64,000 nt of DNA, from the NCBI RefSeq assembly GCF_021213805.1, contig NZ_JAJQJI010000001.1, positions 731,271 through 795,270 on the forward strand, written 5' to 3'. Source of the stretch: Mycobacterium sp. MYCO198283. GTDB taxonomy: Bacteria > Actinomycetota > Actinomycetes > Mycobacteriales > Mycobacteriaceae. Every line of letters starts with the position of its first letter. Within the stretch, counting starts at the first letter, position 1. Of the stretch, positions 50,974 through 59,368 are shown in pieces. A program made the position numbers and the translations under genes. The notes beneath the pieces are model-generated. The model was not told where the DNA came from. It ran no database searches and saw only the letters and a list, made by a program, of their open reading frames with translations.

Positions 50974-51004
50974 CGAAACCCCCGGGCGTAACCCGGGGGT
51001 TTCG
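50974..51004. terminator. bidirectional perfect hairpin terminator
   Basis: CGAAACCCCCGGG (50974-50986) and its exact complement (50992-51004) form a 13-pair stem with a CGTAA loop. It lies between the convergent OHCU-like and coiled-coil genes. The AAA/TTT ends of the arms give a T-run on both strands, so it should work in both directions. Confidence 0.9.
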
Positions 51005-51019
51005 TCGTTGCGGCAGAAA

Positions 51020-51688
51020 TCAGCTGTTCTCGGCCCGCCGCTTGTCCTTCTCGGCGTCGGCGAGCTCCTCGACCCGGTTGGCCTCGGCCCGCTTCTGCGT
51101 CGCGGCGACCCGCTTGTCGCGGGCGTCGTCGAGCTTCTTGTCGGCGGCCTCGGCGGCCCGCTCCTCGATCTTCTCGGCGCGCGCCTGCTCCTGACGCTTG
51201 TTCTTCTCGGCGGCCTTCACCCGCTGCTCGGCGAGCTCGTCGGCCTGCTGCTTGGCCGCGGCGGCACGCTTCTGCGCGTTCGCCTCGGCGGCCTTCTTGC
51301 GGTCCTGCGCGTCGCTGTAGGCCTCCTTGACCTCGCGCTGCGCCTCCTCGCGGGCCTGCTTCTGCTCCTCGACGACCTCCTCGCGGGTGGCCTTGAGCGA
51401 TTGGTCGGCCTGGTTGCGCTTCCGCTTGGCGTCGGCCTCCAGCTGCGCGGCGCGGCTCAGGGCGTCACTGCGCTCGAGCAGCGCGGCACCGCGCTGGGCC
51501 AGCTCGTCGTCCTTCAGCGCGCCGCCGACGGTGGCGTCGAGCATGCCCAGCGACCGCTCGTAGAACAGCCGGGCCGGCGTCTCCTCGTTCAACCGCGAGA
51601 ACACCCGGGTCTCGATGAGTTCCAGCGGGTAGCGGGCCAGCGAATATTGGAAGCGCAGTACCGCGAACGGCACATCGGTGATCTTCAT
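51020..51688 (-). CDS. Ala/Glu/Lys-rich coiled-coil protein, unknown function
   Basis: The protein has 222 residues. The first 85 residues are a folded-looking domain (MKITDVPFAVLRFQYSLARY, LETRVF-like stretch). From about 85 the chain is a continuous charged helix (QLEADAKRKRNQADQSLKA onward), almost entirely Ala, Glu, Lys, Arg and Gln, predicted as coiled coil. Such proteins are sometimes mis-annotated as translation initiation factor IF-2. It starts 24 nt after the CsbD-like gene and probably shares its operon. No enzymatic motif. Confidence 0.78.
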   Translation of the reverse strand: MKITDVPFAVLRFQYSLARYPLELIETRVFSRLNEETPARLFYERSLGMLDATVGGALKDDELAQRGAALLERSDALSRAAQLEADAKRKRNQADQSLKATREEVVEEQKQAREEAQREVKEAYSDAQDRKKAAEANAQKRAAAAKQQADELAEQRVKAAEKNKRQEQARAEKIEERAAEAADKKLDDARDKRVAATQKRAEANRVEELADAEKDKRRAENS

Positions 51689-51712
51689 TGATTTCTCCTG
51701 TGGGGTGGTAGG

Positions 51713-52270
51713 TCAGCTGAGCTTCGCGTCGTCCGACAGGCTCTCGGCCTCCCGGCGCAGCCGCTCGGCCTCGGCTTCGGCGTTGTCGGCGGCCTTCACC
51801 TGCGCGCGGTGCTCGTCGGCGGCGTCCACCAGTTCTTCGGCGGCGTCGCGGATCTCGGCCCGCTCCTCGGCGGTGACGGCCTGCGCCTTGCGCTGCGCCT
51901 CCACCTCGGCCTGCGCCTTCTGCCGGGCGGCGTCCTGCTGGCTGGCCTGCTCGGCCTGGCGCTTGCGGGCCTCGGCGTCGGCCTTGGCTGCGCGCTCGGC
52001 CGCCGCGGCGTCGGCGGCGGCCTCGACGCGCTCCTGGGTGGCAACCTTACGGGCCTCGGCGACCTGCTCGCGCGCCTCCTGGCTCTCGGCGTCGGCCAGC
52101 GCCGCCTTGGTGTCCGCCTCGCGCCGCTGCTCGGCCTGCGCCTGCTCCAGCTGGCCCTCGGCGGTCAGCGAATCGTTACCCGTGACCGCCCCGGCGACCT
52201 CCTTGGCCTTGCCCTTCACGGTGTCGATGAGACCCTTGCGGGCCTGCCCTGCCTGATCGTGCTGTGTCAT
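51713..52270 (-). CDS. CsbD-like stress protein with coiled-coil extension
   Basis: The protein has 185 residues. The N terminus (about 10-50) resembles CsbD/YjbJ proteins: IDTVKGKAKEVAGAVTGNDS followed by LTAEGQLEQAQ. CsbD proteins are general-stress proteins of unknown role. The remaining 135 residues are a charged Ala/Glu/Arg/Gln coiled coil, an unusual extension. The neighbouring coiled-coil gene follows after 24 nt, so the two may interact. A TTGACA hexamer occurs upstream on the minus strand (52350-52355), but I see no good -10. Confidence 0.82.
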   Translation of the reverse strand: MTQHDQAGQARKGLIDTVKGKAKEVAGAVTGNDSLTAEGQLEQAQAEQRREADTKAALADAESQEAREQVAEARKVATQERVEAAADAAAAERAAKADAEARKRQAEQASQQDAARQKAQAEVEAQRKAQAVTAEERAEIRDAAEELVDAADEHRAQVKAADNAEAEAERLRREAESLSDDAKLS

Positions 52271-52393
52271 GCACCCTCCCTGACGTCTGGTTTCGAGCTC
52301 TCGCGGCGAGGCTCGTGCACTGGCCCTGAGGTTCCACGCTGCCCGGGCGTGTCAAACCCCGCTGTGACCCGTGCCACGTCCCAGGGAGGCGCC

Positions 52394-52801
52394 TCAGGCG
52401 GCGCGGGCGACCGGTAGCCGGTCGGGAAGTCGGGCGAGCACGGCGGTGGCCCACCCGCGCACGTCGTCGCCGGCGACCAGCGGCAGCAGCGTCACGCCGT
52501 CGGCGACCGCGGCCATGAAGATGTCCGCGATCAGCCCGGTGAGCCCGTCGAGGGTGCCGACGTAGCGCAGCCCGTCCGCCGCGCTGTCCGAAAGCCCCAG
52601 CGCCCGGCGGCGGGCCGTCGGGTAGTCGTCGGCGATGAGGACGCGCAGGTCCGCGACGGCGTCGCCGGCGATCTCCCTACCGGCGCGTTGCGCCTGCTGC
52701 AGGTCGGGGGCGCCGAAGCGGGTGACGGGCGTGCCGCCCGCGGTCAACTCGTCCCAGCCCGCGGCCTCGTCGACGAAGATCCGCAGTGCGCGCGTGCTCA
52801 T
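52394..52801 (-). CDS. conserved hypothetical protein
   Basis: The protein has 135 residues from an ATG; an in-frame start 36 nt upstream is less likely. It is acidic and soluble, with no signal peptide or membrane helix. The pattern (ALRIFVDEAAGWDELTAGGT, then VLIADDYPTARRRALGLSD) is not one I can assign. It is monocistronic as far as spacing shows: 77 nt from terC and 123 nt from the CsbD-like gene. Confidence 0.62.
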   Translation of the reverse strand: MSTRALRIFVDEAAGWDELTAGGTPVTRFGAPDLQQAQRAGREIAGDAVADLRVLIADDYPTARRRALGLSDSAADGLRYVGTLDGLTGLIADIFMAAVADGVTLLPLVAGDDVRGWATAVLARLPDRLPVARAA

Positions 52802-52878
52802 CGCGGCCACGCTAGGCCCGGCCGGAGCAGCGGTCACCGATTGTGCTCATGGCGACCGCAACCCCGGCCCGGGCGCCG

Positions 52879-53883
52879 CTATTCCGACGAGGTGTCGGCG
52901 GCTTGCGCTTCCTCGGCCGCTTTGAGCAGGTTGCGGGTGCGGTAGAGGCTGGCGACGGTGGTGACGATCAGCGTGACGACGATGACGCCCAGGGACAGCA
53001 GCGTCGGGATCTCCGGGACGGGCACGTGCTCGCCGCCGTTGATGAACGGCAATTCGTTCTCGTGCAGCGCGTGCAGCACGAGCTTCACGCCGATGAACGC
53101 GAGGATGAACGCCAGCCCGTAGGACAGGTAGACCAGCCGCTTGACCAGCCCGCCGAGCAGGAAGTACAGCTGGCGCAGGCCCATCAGCGCGAACACGTTG
53201 GCGGTGAAGACCAGGTACGGCTCCTGGGTGAGGCCGTAGATCGCCGGGATCGAGTCGAGCGCGAAGATCAGGTCGGTGGTGCCCAGCGCGACGATCACCA
53301 GGAACATCGGCGTCATCAGGCGCTTGCCGTCCTCCTTGACCCACAGCTTCAGGCCGTCCCAGCGGTCGGTGAGCGTCAGGTGGTTGCGGGCGAACGTGAC
53401 GACGCGGTTGTCGCCGTCGTCGTCGTGGTCGGTGTCGCGGGCCAGGTTGATCGCGGTGTACACCAGGAACGCGCCGAAGATGTAGAACACCCACGAGAAG
53501 TTGTTGATGGCGACCGCGCCGAGCGCGATGAAGATGCCGCGGAAGATCAGCGCCAGGATGATGCCGACCATCAGCGCCTCCTGCTGATACTTCCTGGGCA
53601 CGTTGAAGCTCGCCACGATGATCAGGAAGATGAACAGGTTGTCCACGGACAGGCTGTATTCGGTGAGCCAGCCGGCGAAGAATTCGATGCCGTAGTTGCC
53701 GCCGTGGAAGAACCACACCCACACGCCGAAGATCACCGCGAGTCCGACGTATACGGACAGCGCGATGGCGCATTCCTTCATCGACGGTTCGTGGGGGCGG
53801 CGGGCGATGGCCACCACGTCGAACAGCAGGACCGCAATGGTCACGCCGATCGTGACGGCCCACTCGAGGTTGGAAACGTTCAA
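52879..53883 (-). CDS. terC: TerC-family membrane protein (probable manganese exporter)
   Basis: This is a 334-residue protein with eight or nine membrane helices. The TerC hallmarks are SLSVDNLFIFLIIV and TDLIFALDSIPAI, with paired acidic residues inside the membrane that fit metal-ion transport. A loop rich in Asp (DTDHDDDGDN) separates the two halves. Family members (Alx, MeeF and others) export manganese. The gene is preceded by a candidate yybP-ykoY riboswitch, which senses Mn2+, supporting that role. It is divergent from the pls-like gene across 248 nt. Confidence 0.88.
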   Translation of the reverse strand: MNVSNLEWAVTIGVTIAVLLFDVVAIARRPHEPSMKECAIALSVYVGLAVIFGVWVWFFHGGNYGIEFFAGWLTEYSLSVDNLFIFLIIVASFNVPRKYQQEALMVGIILALIFRGIFIALGAVAINNFSWVFYIFGAFLVYTAINLARDTDHDDDGDNRVVTFARNHLTLTDRWDGLKLWVKEDGKRLMTPMFLVIVALGTTDLIFALDSIPAIYGLTQEPYLVFTANVFALMGLRQLYFLLGGLVKRLVYLSYGLAFILAFIGVKLVLHALHENELPFINGGEHVPVPEIPTLLSLGVIVVTLIVTTVASLYRTRNLLKAAEEAQAADTSSE

Positions 53884-53904
53884 CGGGTACCTCCGGTCGT
53901 CGAC

Positions 53905-54012
53905 AGCACGCCGAAGGTCTCTTCCACCGCCGCTGGCGGCCCGCGCGCCGGTCGGCCTCCGATGGCCGACGTGATGACGACGTCGCGGCGAAGGAATACT
54001 CCCCTCCCCCTA
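53905..54012 (-). promoter_or_regulatory. candidate yybP-ykoY (manganese) riboswitch in the terC leader
   Basis: On the minus strand, GGGGAGTA (53998-54005) near the 5' side and GAGACCTTC (53913-53921) near the 3' side match the two conserved internal-loop strands of the yybP-ykoY aptamer, about 80 nt apart and in the right order. The intervening sequence can form helices (for example CGTCGTC...CACGTCGG and GGCC pairings). A GGAGG ribosome-binding site follows just before terC, so control would be by RBS access or termination. Confidence 0.75.
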
Positions 54013-54131
54013 CAGTGTGGCAGGCACCGCGGCGCGGTGCGGCACCGGGCGTTGCCGCTCGATGACGATCGGGTCAAGCCGCTGTGGCGCTGCCGGGACC
54101 GCGAGCGGCGGCATGAGTAGGTTCTCTCCTC

Positions 54132-57100
54132 GTGGCGATGAGCGAGATACCGGCGCAGTACCTGCGGTCGCGGTCCGCGCCGACGCCCCGGACCCTCGTC
54201 GACATCCTGTACGACACCGCCGCGCGCCACCCCTCGGCGCCCGCCATCGACGACGGCTCGGTCCAGCTCACCTACGCCGAGCTGATCACCGACATCGAGG
54301 AGAGCGTGCGCTGGCTCGCGGCGCGCGGCATCGGGCGCGGCGACCGCATCGGCATCCGCATGCCCTCGGGCAGCTATGCGCTCTACGTCGCCATCCTCGC
54401 GGTCCTGGCGACCGGCGCCGCCTATGTCCCGGTGGACGCCGACGATCCGCCCGAGCGCGCCGAGCTGGTGTTCGGCGAGGCACAGGTGGTCGCGGTGATC
54501 ACCGAGCAGGGCCTGGTGCGACGCCCGGGCGCGTCGCGGGGCTGGCGAGCGTCGCCGCCGCTGTCCCGCGACGACGCCTGGATCATCTTCACCTCGGGCT
54601 CCACGGGCACGCCGAAGGGCGTCGCGGTGACGCACCGCAGCGCGGCGGCCTTCGTCGACGCCGAGGCGACACTGTTCTGCCAGGCGGATCCGCTCGGACC
54701 CGGCGACCGCGTGCTGGCGGGGCTGTCGGTGGCGTTCGACGCGTCCTGCGAGGAGATGTGGCTGGCGTGGCGGCACGGCGCCTGCCTGGTGCCCGCACCC
54801 CGCTCGCTGGTGCGCAGCGGCATGGACCTCGGACCGTGGCTGGTGGCGCGGGAGGTGACGGTGGTGTCGACGGTGCCGACGCTGGCGTCGCTGTGGCCCG
54901 CCGAGGCGCTCGAATCGGTGCGGCTGCTGATCCTGGGCGGCGAGGCGTGCCCGCCGGAGCTGGCCGAACGCCTCGCGGTCGGTGACGCCGGCCGCGAGGT
55001 GTGGAACACCTACGGCCCCACCGAGGCGACGGTGGTGGCGAGCGCGGCCCGGCTCGACGGCCGCGCGCCGGTGAGCATCGGGCTGCCGCTGCCCGGCTGG
55101 GATCTCGCGGTCGTCGACCGCAACGGCGAGCCGGTGGCCGACGGCGAGGTGGGCGAGCTGGTGATCGGCGGGGTCGGCCTGGCGCGGTACCTCGATCCGG
55201 CCAAGGATGCCGAGGCCTTCGCGCCGATGGAGTCGCTGGGCTGGAGCCGCGCCTACCGCAGCGGCGACCTGGTGCGGCTGCAGCCCGACGGGCTGGTGTT
55301 CGTCGGCCGCGCCGACGACCAGGTGAAGGTCGGCGGCCGGCGCATCGAGCTCGGCGAGGTCGACGCCGCCCTGCTGCGCCTGCCCGGTGTGACCGGCGGC
55401 GCCGCGGCCGTGCGCACGACGGCGAGCGGGACGCCGCTGCTGGTCGGCTACGTGGTGTCGACCGATCCGCATTTCGACCTCGCGGCGGCCCGCGACGCTC
55501 TCACCGCCTCGCTGCCCGCCGCGCTGGTGCCGCGGCTGGTGCGCGTCGATGAGCTGCCGACCCGCACGTCCGGCAAGGTCGACCGCGACGCGCTGCCGTG
55601 GCCGCCGCCCGGCGCGGACGCCGCCGACGACGCCGTGCCGGACCTCGGCGGCACGCAGGGCTGGCTGGCGACGCTGTGGCGCGACGTGCTGGCCACCCCG
55701 GTCGACGGTCCGCAGGCCGACTTCTTCGCGTCCGGCGGCGGTTCGCTGTCGGCCGCGCAACTCGTGGCGCGGCTGCGGGAGCGCTTCCCGCAGGTGACGG
55801 TCGCCGACCTCTACGACCACCCGCGGTTGGGTTCGCTCGCCGAATACCTCGACACGCTCGCCCCTCCCCCGCCCGTCGAAGCGCGCGTGGTGCGCCCGAC
55901 GCCCCGCCTGATGCAGGCCGCGCAGCTGCTGGCGGCCGTGCCGCTGGCCACGCTGACCGCGCTGCAGTGGCTGACCTGGCTCGCCGTCGCCAACAACGTC
56001 GCGGACGCGCTGCGGGTGGTGCCGTGGACGGTCACCGTCGACTGGCGGCTCGTGCTGATCGCGTTCCTGCTCGTCGTCACGCCGCCGGGCCGCATGGCGA
56101 TCGCGGTGTTCTTCGCCCGCATCTTGGTCGGCGCGCTGGAACCGGGCAGCTATCCCCGGGGCGGGAGCGTGCACCTGCGGGTGTGGCTGGCCGAACGGCT
56201 CGCCGCGGCCAGCGGCGCGGAGAACCAGGCCGGCGCCCCGTGGCTGGTCTACTACGCCCGCGCGCTCGGCAACACCATCGGCAAGGGCGTCGACCTGCAT
56301 TCGGCGCCGCCGGTCACCGGGCTGCTGACGCTGGGCCATCGCTGCTCCGTCGAACCCGAGGTCGACCTGTCGGGCCATTGGGTCGACGGCGACCGCTTCC
56401 ACGTCGGGCGCATCACGATCGGCAACGACGCCACGATCGGGGCGCGCAGCACGCTGTTCCCCGGGGCGGTGATCGGTAAGGACGCCGACGTCGCCGCCGG
56501 ATCGGGTGTGGTGGGCAAGGTGAAGAGCGGTCAGCACTGGCGCGGCTCGCCGGCCGTGAAATCGGGCAAGGTGCGCCATCCCTGGCCGCAGCGGCGGCCG
56601 CCGCGGGCACCGGCCTGGGCGGTGGCCTACGGCGTGACGTCGCTGCTGCTCGGCGGGCTGCCGCTGGTGGCGCTGGCGGCCGGCCTGGCGGTGGTCGGCT
56701 GGGCGGTCCGCGACACCGATCGGCTGGCCGACGCCGTCGTTCCGGCGCTGGCGTGGTCGCCGGTCGCGACGCTGGTGGCGCTGGCCACCTACGCCGTGCT
56801 GACCGTCGTCGGCGTGCGGCTGCTGGCCGTGGGCCTGCGCGAGGGCTACCACCCGGTGCGCAGCCGCGTGGGCTGGCAGTTGTGGGCCACCGAGCGGCTG
56901 CTCGACGCCGCCCGCGACTATCTGTTCCCGCTGTACGCCAGCCTGCTGACGCCGGGGTGGCTGCGGCTGCTCGGCGCGAGGGTCGGCCGCGGCACCGAGA
57001 TCTCGACCGTGCTGCTGACCCCGAAGTTCACCGTGATCGAGGACGGCGCCTTCCTCGCCGACGACACGATGGTCGCCTCCTACGAGCTCGGCGGCGGCTG

Positions 57101-58049
57101 GATCCACGCCGCGACGGCCACCGTCGGCACCCGGGCGTTCCTCGGCAACTCCGGCATCACCCAGCCGGGCCGCCGCGTGCCGGATTACGGCCTCGTCGCG
57201 GTGCTGTCGGCGACGCCCGCCAAGGCCAAGACCGGTTCGTCGTGGCTGGGGAGCCCGCCGATCCGGTTGCGCCGCAAGGTGACTCAGACCGACGACAGCC
57301 GCACGTTCCACCCGTCGGTGGCGCTGCGGGTGCGCCGCGGCGCCGTCGAGACGTGCCGGCTGATCCCGGTGGTCGTCAGCTTCGCCATCGGGCTCGCGGT
57401 GCTGGGCGCGTTGCAGGCGATCGCGGGCGCGGCCGGCTACGGCTGGGCGGCCGCCGCGGGCGGGCTCGTGCTGCTGGCGGCGGGCGCGGTCGCCGGCGCG
57501 GCGGCGGTGATCGCGAAGTGGCTGCTGGTGGGCCGCATTCGGCCGACCGATCACCCGCTGTGGTCGTCGTTCGTGTGGCGCAACGAGGTGTCGGACACCT
57601 TTGTCGAGACGGTGGCGGCGCCGTGGTTCGCGCGCGCCGCGGCGGGCACACCGGTGATGAACCTGTGGCTGCGGGCGCTGGGCGCCACGGTGGGCCGCGG
57701 CGTGTGGTGTGAGACGTACTGGCTGCCCGAAGCCGACCTGGTGACGCTGAGCCGGGCGGCCACCGTCAACCGGGGTTGCGTCGTGCAGACCCACCTGTTC
57801 CACGACCGCGTGATGCGGCTCGACACGGTCGTGCTGGAGCCGGGCGCCACGCTGGGGCCGCACTGTGTGGCGCTGCCCGCCGCCCGCGTCGGGATGGGCG
57901 CCACCGTCGGCCCGGCGTCGCTGGTGATGCGCGGCGACGTCGTGCCGGATTCCACACGCTGGCAGGGCAATCCGATCGCGCCGTGGAACGAGCGCGGCAA
58001 GCGGGCACGGTCGGCGCCGAGGGCCGCCGCGGCGGGCGCCGCCGCGTGA
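54132..58049 (+). CDS. Pls/PosA-type membrane nonribosomal peptide synthetase (poly-amino-acid synthetase)
   Basis: This is a 1305-residue protein with the architecture of epsilon-poly-L-lysine synthetase. Adenylation domain (about 20-490): IIFTSGSTGTPKG near 150, NTYGPTEAT near 292, YRSGDL near 375, GRADDQVKVGGRR near 393 and RTSGKVDRDAL near 475. Carrier domain: FFASGGGSLSAAQL, with the phosphopantetheine serine near 537. Then three membrane helix pairs (about 598-660, 827-900, 1077-1137) separate three related soluble domains, each opening with a WATER or WLAER-type helix and containing hexapeptide-like GATVGRG or GNTIGKG turns. Such tandem domains form isopeptide bonds without a classical condensation domain. 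GTG 54132 or ATG 54138 may start it. There is no thioesterase. The product is not known. Confidence 0.9.
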   Translation: MAMSEIPAQYLRSRSAPTPRTLVDILYDTAARHPSAPAIDDGSVQLTYAELITDIEESVRWLAARGIGRGDRIGIRMPSGSYALYVAILAVLATGAAYVPVDADDPPERAELVFGEAQVVAVITEQGLVRRPGASRGWRASPPLSRDDAWIIFTSGSTGTPKGVAVTHRSAAAFVDAEATLFCQADPLGPGDRVLAGLSVAFDASCEEMWLAWRHGACLVPAPRSLVRSGMDLGPWLVAREVTVVSTVPTLASLWPAEALESVRLLILGGEACPPELAERLAVGDAGREVWNTYGPTEATVVASAARLDGRAPVSIGLPLPGWDLAVVDRNGEPVADGEVGELVIGGVGLARYLDPAKDAEAFAPMESLGWSRAYRSGDLVRLQPDGLVFVGRADDQVKVGGRRIELGEVDAALLRLPGVTGGAAAVRTTASGTPLLVGYVVSTDPHFDLAAARDALTASLPAALVPRLVRVDELPTRTSGKVDRDALPWPPPGADAADDAVPDLGGTQGWLATLWRDVLATPVDGPQADFFASGGGSLSAAQLVARLRERFPQVTVADLYDHPRLGSLAEYLDTLAPPPPVEARVVRPTPRLMQAAQLLAAVPLATLTALQWLTWLAVANNVADALRVVPWTVTVDWRLVLIAFLLVVTPPGRMAIAVFFARILVGALEPGSYPRGGSVHLRVWLAERLAAASGAENQAGAPWLVYYARALGNTIGKGVDLHSAPPVTGLLTLGHRCSVEPEVDLSGHWVDGDRFHVGRITIGNDATIGARSTLFPGAVIGKDADVAAGSGVVGKVKSGQHWRGSPAVKSGKVRHPWPQRRPPRAPAWAVAYGVTSLLLGGLPLVALAAGLAVVGWAVRDTDRLADAVVPALAWSPVATLVALATYAVLTVVGVRLLAVGLREGYHPVRSRVGWQLWATERLLDAARDYLFPLYASLLTPGWLRLLGARVGRGTEISTVLLTPKFTVIEDGAFLADDTMVASYELGGGWIHAATATVGTRAFLGNSGITQPGRRVPDYGLVAVLSATPAKAKTGSSWLGSPPIRLRRKVTQTDDSRTFHPSVALRVRRGAVETCRLIPVVVSFAIGLAVLGALQAIAGAAGYGWAAAAGGLVLLAAGAVAGAAAVIAKWLLVGRIRPTDHPLWSSFVWRNEVSDTFVETVAAPWFARAAAGTPVMNLWLRALGATVGRGVWCETYWLPEADLVTLSRAATVNRGCVVQTHLFHDRVMRLDTVVLEPGATLGPHCVALPAARVGMGATVGPASLVMRGDVVPDSTRWQGNPIAPWNERGKRARSAPRAAAAGAAA

Positions 58050-59368
58050 AGAAGCACGCCGACGGCATCGATCCGTACGTGCCCGGCAGCGGCAACGCCG
58101 GGTACCGGGTGACGCACTACGACCTCGACCTGGACTACAAGGTGCCGGCGAACCGGCTCACCGGCACCGCGACGATCTCCGCCGTGGCCGACAGCGAGCT
58201 GAGCGGCTTCACCCTCGATCTGGCCGACTCGCTCTCGGTGTCCAAGGTGTCGGTGAACGGTTCTCGGCCGCAACGGTTCTCGGTGTCCGGCGGCAAGCTG
58301 CGGGTGGCGCTGAAACACCCGGTGCCGGCCGACGAGGAGCTGCGCGTCGCCGTCCGCTACGGCGGCAGCCCACGGCCCATCCGATCACCGTGGGGCGACG
58401 TCGGTTTCGAGGAGCTGACCGACGGGGCGCTGGTGGCCGGCCAACCCAACGGCGCGCCGTCGTGGTTTCCCTGCGACGACCATCCGAGCTCCAAGGCCGG
58501 CTACCGCATCCGGGTCACCGCCGACTCGCCCTACCGCGTCGTCGCCAACGGCGAGCTGGTGTCGAAGCGGGTGCGGGCAGGGCACACCACCTGGACCTAT
58601 GAGCTCTCCGAACCGACGTCGACCTACCTGGTGACGCTGCAGATCGGGCGCTACGAGCAGCACCGGCTCGCGTCGTCGCCGGTGGCGATGTCGGCCGCCG
58701 TCCCGAAGCGGCTGCACCGCGACTTCAGCCACGCCTTTGCGCGTCAGCCGCAGATGATGGAGGTGTTCGTCGAGGCGTTCGGGCCGTATCCGCTGGGGAG
58801 CGGCTACACCGTGGTGGTCACCGACGACGACCTCGAGATCCCGCTCGAAGCCCAGGGCTTGTCGATCTTCGGCGCGAACCACTGCGGCGACGACCGGGCG
58901 TCGGAGCGGCTGATCGCCCACGAGCTCGCGCACCAGTGGTTCGGCAACGCGGTGACCGTGCGCCGGTGGCGCGACATCTGGCTGCACGAGGGCTTCGCCT
59001 GCTACGCCGAGTGGCTGTGGTCCGAGGCGTCCGGCGGCCCGGGCGCCGACGAGCTCGCGAAGCGGTATCACCGGCGGCTGCGCGACTCCCCGCAGGACTT
59101 GGTGCTCGCCGACCCCGGTCCCGCCGACATGTTCGACGACCGCGTCTACAAGCGCGGCGCGCTGACCCTGCACGCGCTGCGCGCCCGGCTCGGTGACGAC
59201 GACTTCTTCGCGCTGCTGCGGCAGTGGGTGTCGCGACACCGCCACGGGACCGTCGTCACCGACGACTTCACCCTCCTGGCCGCCGAGTACAGCAGCGAGT
59301 CGCTCGACGCGCTGTGGGACGCCTGGCTGTACGCGACGCCGGTGCCCGACCTGCCGGAGCGGCGGTGA
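58046..59368 (+). CDS. M1-family metallopeptidase, resembling poly-lysine-degrading enzyme Pld
   Basis: The protein has 440 residues. The M1 zinc site is complete: HELAH at 292-296 and the third ligand E315, spaced exactly HExxH-x18-E (in IWLHEGFACY). The N-terminal beta domain (YRVTHYDLDLDYKVPANRLTG) and the tyrosine transition-state region near DRVYKRGAL are typical. The GAMEN exopeptidase motif is replaced by LEAQGLSIFG. It starts with a GTG overlapping the pls-like stop by 4 nt. No signal peptide is visible. In Streptomyces albulus a Zn aminopeptidase degrading epsilon-poly-lysine accompanies pls, so a similar role is inferred. Confidence 0.88.
   Translation: MKKHADGIDPYVPGSGNAGYRVTHYDLDLDYKVPANRLTGTATISAVADSELSGFTLDLADSLSVSKVSVNGSRPQRFSVSGGKLRVALKHPVPADEELRVAVRYGGSPRPIRSPWGDVGFEELTDGALVAGQPNGAPSWFPCDDHPSSKAGYRIRVTADSPYRVVANGELVSKRVRAGHTTWTYELSEPTSTYLVTLQIGRYEQHRLASSPVAMSAAVPKRLHRDFSHAFARQPQMMEVFVEAFGPYPLGSGYTVVVTDDDLEIPLEAQGLSIFGANHCGDDRASERLIAHELAHQWFGNAVTVRRWRDIWLHEGFACYAEWLWSEASGGPGADELAKRYHRRLRDSPQDLVLADPGPADMFDDRVYKRGALTLHALRARLGDDDFFALLRQWVSRHRHGTVVTDDFTLLAAEYSSESLDALWDAWLYATPVPDLPERR

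Noticed and set aside
52350..52355. TTGACA on the minus strand upstream of the CsbD-like gene.
   Set aside because: No acceptable -10 or SigF/SigH-type partner element at the right spacing.
54024..54040. Perfect hairpin GCACCGC/GCGGTGC between terC and the pls-like gene.
   Set aside because: Too short and GC-rich to distinguish from background, and not positioned as a terminator for either divergent gene; perhaps riboswitch-leader structure.
53880..57863. A minus-strand open frame of more than 1300 codons opposite the pls-like gene.
   Set aside because: It is a high-GC artefact: its Arg/His/Gln/Ala composition is that of a shadow frame and every NRPS motif lies on the plus strand.
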